19,865 bases of DNA from NCBI GenBank assembly GCA_900547825.1, contig URII01000048.1, positions 1 through 19,865 of the forward strand. Reading direction: 5' to 3'. Under the pieces are notes generated by a model. The model had not been told where the DNA came from and did not search any database. It saw only the letters and a list, made by a program, of their open reading frames with translations. The position numbers and the translations under genes were made by a program. This DNA comes from an uncultured Porphyromonadaceae bacterium (lineage in GTDB: Bacteria; Bacteroidota; Bacteroidia; Bacteroidales; Muribaculaceae). Positions 6,271 through 13,934 of this stretch are shown here, in pieces (within the stretch, counting starts at the first letter, position 1; each line of letters begins with the position of its first letter).

Positions 6271-7074
6271 ATGACCAATCTCATACAATCAAATAACAAA
6301 CCATCGTGGAGATGCGGAACCATATGGAGGATTCCGGTCATTGCCGCGATGCTTGTATGTGCGGTGACCCTTCATGCCGAGGATCCGGAAACCCACAGAC
6401 GCCCCGGACGACGCCCCACAGTGACCCGTCCGGCCGTGCGTGAAACCATAGTGACCACCGACTCCATCCTCGCCACAGGCGCCGACTCGCTTGTGCTCGC
6501 AGCCCCCGACACCCTCCTCATCTCCTCCACCGACTCAATAGCCCGGATTGACCCATGGGCCGCAGAGGAACGGGAATTCACATTCAATCCGGATCCCACG
6601 CGTGCCGTATGGCTCGCAGCCCTGTTTCCGGGTCTGGGACAGCTCTATAACCGCCGTTACTGGAAACTGCCAATCATTGTGGGAGGCTTCATGGGACTGG
6701 CCTACGGCACATCATGGAACAATTCGATGCTCCGCGACTACACACGTGCCTATGCCGACCTGCTCGACAACGATCCCTCCACCAAGAGCTACATGAACCT
6801 CTTTCCGCCCACCACTTCCGAAAGCGATCTCGACAAGACATGGCTTTCAAATATGCTCCGCAACCGCAAGGATTTCTACCGCCGCAACCGCGACCTGTGC
6901 ATAATAGCCATGGTGGGCGTATACATACTTGCCATAGTCGACGCCTATGTCGACGCCTCACTCGCCCATTTCGACATCTCACCTCAGCTGTCGATGGACG
7001 TAGCTCCGGCCATCATACCCGATTCGCGCACAAAACTGCCGGGCCTCGGGCTTCAATGGGCCTTTAACTTCTAA
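6271..7074 (+). CDS. DUF5683 family membrane protein
   Basis: 267 residues from the ATG at 6271. The longer frame back to 6193 starts inside the promoter and is rejected. The N-terminus carries a signal-like segment (WRIPVIAAMLVCAVTLHAE, cleavage possible near residue 36). A low-complexity Pro/Thr/Asp-rich region follows. The DUF5683 core starts near residue 110 with RAVWLAALFPGLGQLYNRR, a pattern resembling TM2-like small-loop membrane domains, then a hydrophobic stretch PIIVGGFMGLAYGTSW. A second hydrophobic helix lies near 210-230 (LCIIAMVGVYILAIVDAYVD). The function of DUF5683 is not established. The family is largely Bacteroidota and I recall it commonly following parAB. The transglycosylase starts 13 bp downstream, so they are very likely co-transcribed. 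Confidence 0.87.
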   Translation: MTNLIQSNNKPSWRCGTIWRIPVIAAMLVCAVTLHAEDPETHRRPGRRPTVTRPAVRETIVTTDSILATGADSLVLAAPDTLLISSTDSIARIDPWAAEEREFTFNPDPTRAVWLAALFPGLGQLYNRRYWKLPIIVGGFMGLAYGTSWNNSMLRDYTRAYADLLDNDPSTKSYMNLFPPTTSESDLDKTWLSNMLRNRKDFYRRNRDLCIIAMVGVYILAIVDAYVDASLAHFDISPQLSMDVAPAIIPDSRTKLPGLGLQWAFNF

Positions 7075-7087
7075 CAACCTGACCGCG

Positions 7088-9076
7088 ATGAAGAAACTGA
7101 TCATTACTTCCCTCCTTTCCACATTTGCCGCAATGGCCATTGCCGCCCCGTCGATCCTCGACATAAAGCATTCGATCACGGACGACAACATCGTGGCACC
7201 AGAAAGCTTCGAGACCAAGACACGCGAGCTGGAAGAAAACTTCTACCTCCAGACCTACACCACCCCCAACGAGAACCGCGAGAGCACCAACCGGCTCGGC
7301 ACACCCAAAGAATACGAGGAACGGCTCAGCCGGCTGCCTACCGAGATAGAATTGCCGTACAACTCGGTGGTGGGGAAATACATCGACATGTATCTCGGAC
7401 GCCGCAGCGGCATGGTGGCCGACATGCTTGCCCTGCACAACTATTATGGAAACATATTCGTAGAGGAGCTGCTCAAGGAGAAGATGCCCACCGAGCTGCA
7501 ATATCTACCTATAATTGAAAGCGCCCTGAATCCCAACGCTGTGTCGCGCGCGGGAGCAGGCGGCCTCTGGCAGTTCATGCCCGCCACGGCCAAAGGTCTC
7601 GGCATGGAAGTGAACTCACTCGTGGACCAGCGCCGCGATCCTCGTTTAGCCTCGCGCTATGCAGCCAAATACCTCAAACAGCTTTATGGCATATACGGCG
7701 ACTGGTCGCTTGCCATAGCGGCCTACAACTGCGGTCCGGGCAATGTAAACAAAGCCCTGCGCCGTGCAGGAGGCGGTAAGAAAGACTATTGGGAAATCTA
7801 CAATTATCTCCCCTCCGAAACACGCGGATATGTGCCTGCATTCATCGCCGCAAATTATGTGATGAACTATTACAACAAGCACGGCATAAAACCCCGCGTG
7901 GTAAAACAGCATCTTGTCACGGACACAGTATTGGTCAACAACCGCGTGCATTTCAACCAGATAGCCAATGTGCTCAACATTCCCGTAGAGGAAATAAGGA
8001 TGCTCAATCCGCAGTTCCGCAAGGATATAATTCCCGGCAACAACCATGCCTACGCCCTTGTGCTCCCCTCGCAGCAATGCCTGAGCTATGTGATCAGCGA
8101 ACCTCAGATTCTCGACTATGACCGCGAGCTGTATGCACAGCGCACATATGTGGAACCGGGCGCAACTGGTTCCGACGACACGGCTACCGACGACTGCGCC
8201 ACCCAACCCGAGATCCAGCAAAGTCTCAATGCCACCGAAAACGTGGAGATAGCACAGAACATAGCTACTACCCCCAACCGGATAATCCACACCGTTTCCC
8301 GTGGCGAGAATCTCCGCGACATAGCCAAGAAATATAATGTGTCGGCCACCGACATAAAGCATTGGAACAATCTGCGCCGGGGTAAAGTGAAAGAGGGCGA
8401 TCAGCTCACCATCGAAACATACGACCAGGCTCTCATGGCCTCCGCCACAACGTCACGCACAGTGCCCGCACCGGCGTCCAATGGCCGTACGGCCACTCAG
8501 GCGTCAGTGCCCATGCCCCCCAAAAAAGCTGAACCAGCTCCGGCAGCTTCAGTTCCCGAACGCCGCGTCTACAGCTCCACCACCAAACCGGACGGCGCAT
8601 CGGCACAGGTGCCCCAGCGCAGAAACAATTCCTCAACCCAGCCCTCCCCTTCCTCGGAACCGGAGTCAACCACAGCGGCCCCGTCACGCAAACGCGAGCG
8701 TCAGGCACGCGAGTCCGCGTCAGGCACCCCTACCCCCTCGAAAGCAAAACAGGGAGGCAACAAGACTCAGAATTCAAAATCAGGATCCAAGAAAAACAGG
8801 GCCAATGCAAAGCCCAAGCCTGTAACACACAACGTGAAGCAGGGCGAATCGCTTGAAAAAATAGCGAAACAGCACGGTACCACAGTGGAAGCCATACGCT
8901 CGGCCAACGGCATGAAGAAGAACGAGACTACTATCCGCACCGGACAGAAACTCAATATCCCTTCTTCAGGAAAAGCCTCTGCCTCCTCATCCAAAGGCAA
9001 GAAACAGAGCGCAGCCAAAACCTCATCAAAATCCAGGAACAAGAAATCGTCCGGCACGAGAAAGAAACGCCGCTGA
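7088..9076 (+). CDS. mltD: MltD-like lytic transglycosylase with two LysM domains
   Basis: 662 residues. Signal peptide 1-20 (MKKLIITSLLSTFAAMAIAA). An SLT/goose-lysozyme-like catalytic domain spans about 120-240: IIESALNPNAVS with catalytic Glu144, then GLWQFMPATAKGLG and AIAAYNCGPGNVNKALRR. These enzymes cleave the MurNAc-GlcNAc bond of peptidoglycan to leave 1,6-anhydro ends. Residues about 290-345 form a divergent repeat region. LysM 1 is at about 401-443 (IHTVSRGENLRDIAKKYNVS) and LysM 2 at about 579-624 (VTHNVKQGESLEKIAKQHG). They are separated by a long Ser/Thr/Pro/Arg linker, and the protein ends in a Lys/Ser/Arg-rich tail (SRNKKSSGTRKKRR). No lipobox cysteine is visible, so it is periplasmic rather than a lipoprotein like E. 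coli MltD. mltD is a family-level symbol. Confidence 0.94.
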   Translation: MKKLIITSLLSTFAAMAIAAPSILDIKHSITDDNIVAPESFETKTRELEENFYLQTYTTPNENRESTNRLGTPKEYEERLSRLPTEIELPYNSVVGKYIDMYLGRRSGMVADMLALHNYYGNIFVEELLKEKMPTELQYLPIIESALNPNAVSRAGAGGLWQFMPATAKGLGMEVNSLVDQRRDPRLASRYAAKYLKQLYGIYGDWSLAIAAYNCGPGNVNKALRRAGGGKKDYWEIYNYLPSETRGYVPAFIAANYVMNYYNKHGIKPRVVKQHLVTDTVLVNNRVHFNQIANVLNIPVEEIRMLNPQFRKDIIPGNNHAYALVLPSQQCLSYVISEPQILDYDRELYAQRTYVEPGATGSDDTATDDCATQPEIQQSLNATENVEIAQNIATTPNRIIHTVSRGENLRDIAKKYNVSATDIKHWNNLRRGKVKEGDQLTIETYDQALMASATTSRTVPAPASNGRTATQASVPMPPKKAEPAPAASVPERRVYSSTTKPDGASAQVPQRRNNSSTQPSPSSEPESTTAAPSRKRERQARESASGTPTPSKAKQGGNKTQNSKSGSKKNRANAKPKPVTHNVKQGESLEKIAKQHGTTVEAIRSANGMKKNETTIRTGQKLNIPSSGKASASSSKGKKQSAAKTSSKSRNKKSSGTRKKRR

Positions 9077-9103
9077 TCCGGTTACGGCCATTATACACCA
9101 TTA

Positions 9104-9151
9104 AATCCTCCCGTATTATCCACATTCAGGCAATACGGGAGGATTCTGTTT
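9104..9151 (+). terminator. Strong terminator after the transglycosylase gene
   Basis: Perfect 14-bp inverted repeat: AATCCTCCCGTATT (9104-9117) with AATACGGGAGGATT (9132-9145), 14-nt loop, then CTGTTTT. The loop region carries a perfect consensus DnaA box TTATCCACA at 9116-9124. Confidence 0.85.
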
Positions 9152-9214
9152 TGAGGCACGTCACTTATTAACCTAATTTAATTGTCTTAAATATATTTTC
9201 AAGATAATAAGACC

Positions 9215-9222
9215 TATATTTG
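9215..9222 (+). promoter_or_regulatory. gdhA promoter, -7 element
   Basis: TATATTTG matches TAnnTTTG exactly, 37 bp before the gdhA ATG. No good TTTG at the -33 position; the upstream DNA is very A/T rich (9170-9210), as often seen at strong promoters. Confidence 0.65.
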
Positions 9223-9259
9223 TCGCGTAATAGCTAACCCATTTAATACTTAATATACC

Positions 9260-10597
9260 ATGGACATTAATAAAGTCATCAGCAACCTGGAAGCCAAGCA
9301 TCCGGGAGAGAAAGAGTATTTGCAGGCAGTGAAGGAAGTGCTTCTGAGCGTAGAGGAAGTCTACAACCAGCACCCCGAATTTGAAAAAGTGAAACTCATC
9401 GAACGCATGGTGGAACCCGACCGTATCGTAACTTTCCGCGTAACCTGGACCGACGACCGCGGCGAAGTTCAAACCAACCTCGGCTACCGCGTGCAGTTCA
9501 ACAACGCCATAGGCCCGTATAAAGGAGGTATCCGCTTCCACGCATCCGTAAACCTCTCTATCCTGAAATTCCTCGGCTTCGAGCAGACATTCAAAAACGC
9601 CCTCACCACCCTTCCCATGGGCGGCGCAAAAGGCGGTTCCGACTTCTCGCCCCGCGGCAAGAGCGATGCCGAAATCATGCGCTTCTGCCAGGCATTCATG
9701 CTTGAGCTCTGGAAACATGTAGGTCCCGACCGCGACGTTCCCGCAGGTGACATAGGCGTAGGTGGCCGCGAAGTAGGTTATATGTACGGCATGTACAAAA
9801 AGCTCGTCAACCAGTGCGACGGCTCGTTCACCGGCAAGGGTCTCGACTTCGGCGGCTCACGCATCCGTCCCGAGGCTACCGGTTTCGGCGCTCTCTATTT
9901 CGTTCAGAGCATGCTTGCAGCCAAGAACGATGATATCAAGGACAAGACCATAGCCATCTCCGGCTTCGGCAACGTGGCATGGGGCGCAGCCCTCAAGGCT
10001 ACCGAACTCGGCGCCAAGGTTGTGACTATCTCCGGCCCCGACGGCTATATCTATGATCCCGCAGGCCTCAACGCCGAAAAGATCGACTATATGCTCTATC
10101 TGCGTGCCACAGGCGAGGACATCGTTGCTCCCTATGCCGAGAAATTCCCCGGCTCCACATTCTTCGCAGGTAAAAAGCCCTGGGAACAGAAAGTGGACAT
10201 CGCCCTTCCCTGTGCAACCCAGAACGAGGTCAACGGCGAAGACGCCAAGATGCTCGTAGCCAACAAGGTTATGATGGTGGCCGAAGTTTCCAACATGGGC
10301 TGCACACCCGAAGCTATCGACACATTCATCGACAACCGCGTGACCTATGCTCCCGGCAAGGCCGTTAATGCAGGCGGTGTGGCCACATCAGGCCTTGAAA
10401 TGAGCCAGGACGCCATGCACCTGCAGTGGAGCGCCGAGGAAGTGGACGCTAAACTCCACACCATTATGCGCGACATCCACGAACAGTGCACAAAATACGG
10501 CACACAGCCCGACGGCTACATCAACTACATGAAGGGCGCCAACATCGCAGGCTTCATGAAGGTGGCCAACGCCATGATGGGCCAGGGCATAATCTGA
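9260..10597 (+). CDS. gdhA: NADP-type glutamate dehydrogenase
   Basis: 445 residues, the size of hexameric bacterial glutamate dehydrogenase, which joins ammonium to 2-oxoglutarate using NAD(P)H in the cytoplasm. Key residues align with the Clostridium symbiosum enzyme one position earlier: Lys88 in GPYKGGIRF, Lys112 in TFKNAL, catalytic Lys124 in PMGGAKGGSDF, and Asp164 in VPAGDIGVG. The Rossmann domain has GFGNVA at 235-240. The closing region NAGGVATSGLEMSQ is intact. Coenzyme preference is presumed to be NADP from family resemblance. Only 4 of 26 Ile codons are ATA, against 17 of 26 in parA, suggesting selection for high expression. It is a single-gene unit with its own -7 element and terminator. 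The ATG at 9260 is preceded by an A/T-rich leader with no Shine-Dalgarno. Confidence 0.97.
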   Translation: MDINKVISNLEAKHPGEKEYLQAVKEVLLSVEEVYNQHPEFEKVKLIERMVEPDRIVTFRVTWTDDRGEVQTNLGYRVQFNNAIGPYKGGIRFHASVNLSILKFLGFEQTFKNALTTLPMGGAKGGSDFSPRGKSDAEIMRFCQAFMLELWKHVGPDRDVPAGDIGVGGREVGYMYGMYKKLVNQCDGSFTGKGLDFGGSRIRPEATGFGALYFVQSMLAAKNDDIKDKTIAISGFGNVAWGAALKATELGAKVVTISGPDGYIYDPAGLNAEKIDYMLYLRATGEDIVAPYAEKFPGSTFFAGKKPWEQKVDIALPCATQNEVNGEDAKMLVANKVMMVAEVSNMGCTPEAIDTFIDNRVTYAPGKAVNAGGVATSGLEMSQDAMHLQWSAEEVDAKLHTIMRDIHEQCTKYGTQPDGYINYMKGANIAGFMKVANAMMGQGII

Positions 10598-10660
10598 CCA
10601 TGAGCGGAACTTACAGTTAAGTTTCAAACACAATTATCTTAGAATTCACTATTTTTTCCG

Positions 10661-10693
10661 ATAGCCTCCGGAGTGCATCCGGGGGCTATTTCA
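10661..10693 (+). terminator. Terminator after gdhA
   Basis: ATAGCCTCCGGA (10661-10672) pairs with TCCGGGGGCTAT (10678-10689) over 12 positions with one G-U pair, loop GTGCA, followed by TTTC. It lies 63 bp after the stop codon. Confidence 0.8.
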
Positions 10694-10743
10694 TTTATTA
10701 ACATCATTTAACCAAATGGGGAGGGTAATTCACGACGGTTAGG

Positions 10744-10751
10744 TATCTTTG
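10744..10751 (+). promoter_or_regulatory. -7 element upstream of the DUF1566-like gene
   Basis: TATCTTTG matches the Bacteroidota -7 consensus exactly, 24 bp before the ATG at 10776. No TTTG is seen at the expected -33 position. Confidence 0.6.
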
Positions 10752-10775
10752 CAGATCACTTAACCATACTTACAG

Positions 10776-11543
10776 ATGAAATTCACCTCATTATTATTAT
10801 CAATGGCCATGGGCCTGACATGCGCCCTCTCAGGCCACGCGGAAGTAAAGCTCCCCTCGGGAGAGATTGACAGCAAGTATTTTTACGACACAAACGGCGC
10901 CGTCCTCAACGAAGGGGATGTGTTAAATGTATACGGTCAAAAATGCCTCGTGCTCCGTTCAAATATAAATGAGCCGGGGCTCGTGATAGCTCTTGATGCC
11001 ATCTGTCCCATAAAAGAGAACGGGCAGAATGCCGGATCATGGCAACGCATACAAGGTCCATTTGACAACAATCCCCGCCACAAGGAATTCGAAATCGGAC
11101 TGAAAGATGAGGACTGCGGGCTTATAAATCTGTTCCGGTTACAGAAAAAAGTGGATGCATCGTTTGACTACTCGATGTCGGACTTCCACGCATTCAATGC
11201 CTGCGAGCTGATGGGCCACGGATGGTATCTCCCGGCCATTAACGAACTATTGCTGCTTTCCAAAGTGCTCGGCATAGAAATCTCGCCAGATGCAAAAGGC
11301 AAAGAGAAGCGCGAAGTATACAATGCTTTTCATAATTTTCTCAAAGAAAACGGGATACAACTCCGTCACTCATATGGAGGATTTAGCATATACTCCTCCA
11401 CAGAAATCAAAAAAGACGAAGCGTGGGCTATAGCAGGTGGTTGGCAGAAATATAAAGCCCTCAAATTCTCTTGCGACGGATATAACATTATGCCGGTGCA
11501 CTTGGTCAAGGCCGTGGAGGGCGAAACATCCACAAAACCCTGA
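10776..11543 (+). CDS. Secreted protein with DUF1566/Lcl_C-like domain
   Basis: 255 residues. A clear signal peptide (residues 1-22, ending SGHA before EVKLPSG) places it outside the cytoplasm. The C-terminal half shows the DUF1566 pattern: GHGWYLPAINELLLLSKVL (about 147-165), FSIYSSTEIKKDEAWAI (about 207-223) and a closing MPVHLVKAVE. This matches the family's W-x-LP-x-x-x-EL, SST and V-x-AV positions. The first half (VLNVYGQKCLVLRSN, GLVIALDAICP) is a beta-rich segment that often precedes it. Such domains are related to C-type-lectin-like/sulfatase-modifying folds and occur on surface or periplasmic proteins; no ligand is known. No lipobox is visible. It is a single-gene unit between two terminators. 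Confidence 0.72.
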   Translation: MKFTSLLLSMAMGLTCALSGHAEVKLPSGEIDSKYFYDTNGAVLNEGDVLNVYGQKCLVLRSNINEPGLVIALDAICPIKENGQNAGSWQRIQGPFDNNPRHKEFEIGLKDEDCGLINLFRLQKKVDASFDYSMSDFHAFNACELMGHGWYLPAINELLLLSKVLGIEISPDAKGKEKREVYNAFHNFLKENGIQLRHSYGGFSIYSSTEIKKDEAWAIAGGWQKYKALKFSCDGYNIMPVHLVKAVEGETSTKP

Positions 11544-11566
11544 GCTCAACCATCACAATGATATAA

Positions 11567-11600
11567 GGCCGGAGCAGAAAAATCTGCTCCGGTTTATTTT
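11567..11600 (+). terminator. Terminator after the DUF1566-like gene
   Basis: Perfect 10-bp stem CCGGAGCAGA (11569-11578) / TCTGCTCCGG (11583-11592) with an AAAA loop, followed by TTTATTTTT. Two further G-U pairs can extend the stem. Confidence 0.88.
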
Positions 11601-11646
11601 TACGGAATTTTTAGAATCGGAGTGTAAGCAAACTCAAAAAATTTTG

Positions 11647-11654
11647 TAATTTTG
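11647..11654 (+). promoter_or_regulatory. -7 element of the lrp operon
   Basis: TAATTTTG matches TAnnTTTG exactly, 62 bp before the Lrp ATG. The surrounding DNA is A/T rich; the -33 element is poor. Confidence 0.65.
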
Positions 11655-11671
11655 CAGCATATATTCCATAA

Positions 11672-11688
11672 ACCTTAAAAACTAAGGT
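11672..11688. promoter_or_regulatory. Inverted repeat near the lrp transcription start, candidate operator
   Basis: ACCTTA-N5-TAAGGT, a perfect 6-bp dyad over 17 bp. It lies 18 bp past the -7 element, within the predicted leader. Lrp/AsnC proteins usually bind 13-17 bp imperfect dyads and often control their own gene, so this is a candidate autoregulatory site; that role is inferred. Confidence 0.4.
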
Positions 11689-11716
11689 CTAAATCATCAT
11701 TCACACTTATCGCAAT

Positions 11717-12190
11717 ATGGCAAATAAGCAATTTGACAGGCTCGATCTTTCAATATTGAAGATGCTGTCCGAGAATGCACGTAAACCTTTCCTCGAAATA
11801 GCACGCATGACCGGTGTGTCAGGCGCTGCTGTGCATCAACGCGTACAGAAACTGCTTGGCACGGGGGTTATAACAGGGTTCGAAACACGTCTAAATCCGC
11901 AGGCTATCGGCTACAACACATGTGCATATGTGGGGCTGTTTCTGAAGGATCTCGCCGATTTCGAATCCGTAATAGAACATCTAAAGGAGGTTCCGGAAAT
12001 AGTGGAATGCCACTGCACAACCGGAGGCTATGATCTGTTCATAAAAGTTTACGCACGCAACAACGATCATCTGCTCAACCTTATCCGCAACGACATCCAG
12101 CCTCTCGGAGTAGAACGCACCGAAACAGTGATCTCGTTTAAAGTGGTGTTCGAGCGCAAGGTCGGCATAAGCCGCAATAACAACAACTGA
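11717..12190 (+). CDS. Lrp/AsnC-family transcriptional regulator
   Basis: 157 residues, the normal length. N-terminal winged HTH at about residues 7-50 (DLSILKMLSENARKPFLEIARM then VSGAAVHQRVQKLL, the recognition helix). C-terminal RAM/ligand-binding domain at about 65-150, with IGYNTCAYVGLFL, the VEC-type strand EIVECHCTTGGYDLFIKVYA, and a final TVISFKVVFERK strand. Members sense amino acids or related small molecules through octamers and bind DNA. The ligand is unknown here. A glycosyltransferase and radC follow with no visible terminator or promoter, so it probably heads a three-gene transcript. A short inverted repeat lies in its leader. Confidence 0.94.
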   Translation: MANKQFDRLDLSILKMLSENARKPFLEIARMTGVSGAAVHQRVQKLLGTGVITGFETRLNPQAIGYNTCAYVGLFLKDLADFESVIEHLKEVPEIVECHCTTGGYDLFIKVYARNNDHLLNLIRNDIQPLGVERTETVISFKVVFERKVGISRNNNN

Positions 12191-12221
12191 TCATTAAAAC
12201 TTCGTCCGGCACACTGCGGCA

Positions 12222-13220
12222 ATGAAAGCATTCTCAGTCATAGTTCCGGTTTACAACCGGGTGGACGAGATACGCGAACTGCTTGACAGCCTCGCCGCCC
12301 AGACATGCCGGAATTTCGAGGTTATAATCGTAGAGGACGGCTCAACCGAGCCGTGCCGCGAAGTCGTGGAGGAATTCATTCCGCGGCTTGATGTGAAATA
12401 TTACTTCAAGGCCAATGAGGGACGTTCCATTGCCCGCAACTACGGGATGGAACATTCCTCGGGTCATATGCTGGTGTTTTTCGACAGCGACTGCGTTATA
12501 CCGCCGCGATATTTCGAAACACTTTCCGAAATTTCAGCCAAAGAGCCAATTGACTTTTTCGGAGGTCCTGATGCAGCCCATGAATCGTTTACGGACACTC
12601 AGAAGGCTATCAACTTCGCCATGACATCATTCATAACCACAGGGGGAATACGTGGGGGAAAGGTGAAGCTTGACAAATTCGTACCGCGCACGTTCAATAT
12701 GGGCTTTACCCGCGAGGTTTATGGGAAAGTCGGCGGATTCCGCGAGATGTTCTCGGAGGACATTGACATGTCCACACGGATAACTCAGGCCGGTTACCGG
12801 GCGCATCTCATACGCGAATGTCCCGTATACCACAAACGACGCGTAAACCTCCGCAAGTTCTGGCGCCAGGTGCATGTGTTCGGCATGTCGAGAATCACGC
12901 TCAAACTTCTTTATCCGGGGTCGTTGAAGGCCGTGCACACACTGCCGACTGTGGCTGTAGTCACGGGGGTGGCTCTCGTGCTCGCCGCCATATTCGCATC
13001 CCCCTGGTATCTGCTCCCCCTCGGAGTGTATCTGCTGATGCTTTTCCTTGCCGCTTTAGCCTCAACGCGCTCCGTCAAGATAGCGGCAATAGCCGTCCCT
13101 GCCGGAATAATCCAGATATGCGGCTATGGCACCGGTTTCATCAAAGCATGGTTCACAAAAATACTCCTCGGCCGGGGACGTGACCTCAACGAGGAGATAG
13201 CGCTCCGCAAAGGCAAATGA
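12222..13220 (+). CDS. Membrane-associated family 2 glycosyltransferase
   Basis: 332 residues. The N-terminal GT-A domain (about 1-230) starts FSVIVPVYNRVDEIRELLDS, has VIIVEDGST, and the DxD metal-binding motif as Asp88-Ser-Asp90 in VFFDSDCVIP. The acceptor-side acidic motif is EDIDMS near 179-184, followed by FWRQVHVFGMSR, resembling the (Q/R)xxRW region of GT2 processive-like enzymes but not identical. The C-terminal region (about 235-305) has two to three hydrophobic helices (TVAVVTGVALVLAAIFA, YLLPLGVYLLMLFLAALA, IAAIAVPAGIIQICGYG), so it is anchored in the inner membrane. It should transfer a sugar from a nucleotide donor to a lipid or surface glycan; sugar and acceptor are unknown. The last 4 bp overlap the radC start (ATGA), indicating translational coupling. 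Confidence 0.92.
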   Translation: MKAFSVIVPVYNRVDEIRELLDSLAAQTCRNFEVIIVEDGSTEPCREVVEEFIPRLDVKYYFKANEGRSIARNYGMEHSSGHMLVFFDSDCVIPPRYFETLSEISAKEPIDFFGGPDAAHESFTDTQKAINFAMTSFITTGGIRGGKVKLDKFVPRTFNMGFTREVYGKVGGFREMFSEDIDMSTRITQAGYRAHLIRECPVYHKRRVNLRKFWRQVHVFGMSRITLKLLYPGSLKAVHTLPTVAVVTGVALVLAAIFASPWYLLPLGVYLLMLFLAALASTRSVKIAAIAVPAGIIQICGYGTGFIKAWFTKILLGRGRDLNEEIALRKGK

Positions 13221-13930
13221 AACCGCCACTCCAACCGCTCCCCTACCGTGGGCGCATATCGGATCTCGCTCCGGATGACAAACCGCGCGAAAAAGCCATG
13301 AAACATGGCATTGCGGCACTGACTGACGTGGAGCTGCTCGCTATTCTTCTCGGCTCGGGCATTCAGGGCAAATCGGCAATAGATTTGGCCAAAGAGATTC
13401 TCGGCCACTGCGGCAACCGCCCCGAACGGCTTGCCCGCATGAGCATAGCCGAAATGTCACGCAAATTCGCAGGTGTAGGGCCGGCCCGCGCCGTAACAGT
13501 GGCCGCAGCAATAGAACTTGGCGGACGGGTCAACGCCTTTGCCGCCGACCATAATCCCGTGTTCACCGACTCGGCCCGTATCTACAACTATATGCGGCCC
13601 CGCATGGCGCATCTCGAGCATGAGGAATTCCACGCACTGATGCTGAGACGCTCAGGCCGGCTTAAGGATGATGTGACAGTGAGCCGCGGAGGCACATCAG
13701 GCACAATAGTGGATAAAAAACTTCTGTTCAAAGAAGCAGTGGACCGTCTTGCATCGTCGATAGTGCTCGTCCACAACCACCCGTCAGGCACACTGCGCCC
13801 AAGCGCAGAGGATGACCGCCTCACAAATTCCATAGCCGAGGGAGCCCGCCTGCTTGACATAACGGTACTCGACCACATAATAGTGACAGCCGGAGGATAT
13901 TATTCATATCACGACGAGGGACGCCTCTGA
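13217..13930 (+). CDS. radC: RadC-family JAB/MPN-domain protein
   Basis: 237 residues, full length for RadC. The N-terminal UPF0758 region includes PREKAMKHGIAALTDVELLAILLGSG and a helix-hairpin-helix-like segment MSRKFAGVGPARAVTVAAAIELG. The C-terminal MPN/JAB domain keeps the JAMM zinc motif: Glu136/Glu137 in HEEFHALML, His186-Asn-His188 in VHNHPSG, and Asp199 spaced ten residues after His188. The metal site is therefore intact. RadC was named for a DNA-repair role that later work in E. coli did not support; its biochemical role is unsettled. The ATG overlaps the glycosyltransferase stop (ATGA). It ends only 4 bp from the stop codon of the convergent TPM gene, with no terminator between. 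Confidence 0.95.
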   Translation: MKPPLQPLPYRGRISDLAPDDKPREKAMKHGIAALTDVELLAILLGSGIQGKSAIDLAKEILGHCGNRPERLARMSIAEMSRKFAGVGPARAVTVAAAIELGGRVNAFAADHNPVFTDSARIYNYMRPRMAHLEHEEFHALMLRRSGRLKDDVTVSRGGTSGTIVDKKLLFKEAVDRLASSIVLVHNHPSGTLRPSAEDDRLTNSIAEGARLLDITVLDHIIVTAGGYYSYHDEGRL

Positions 13931-13934
13931 CGCA

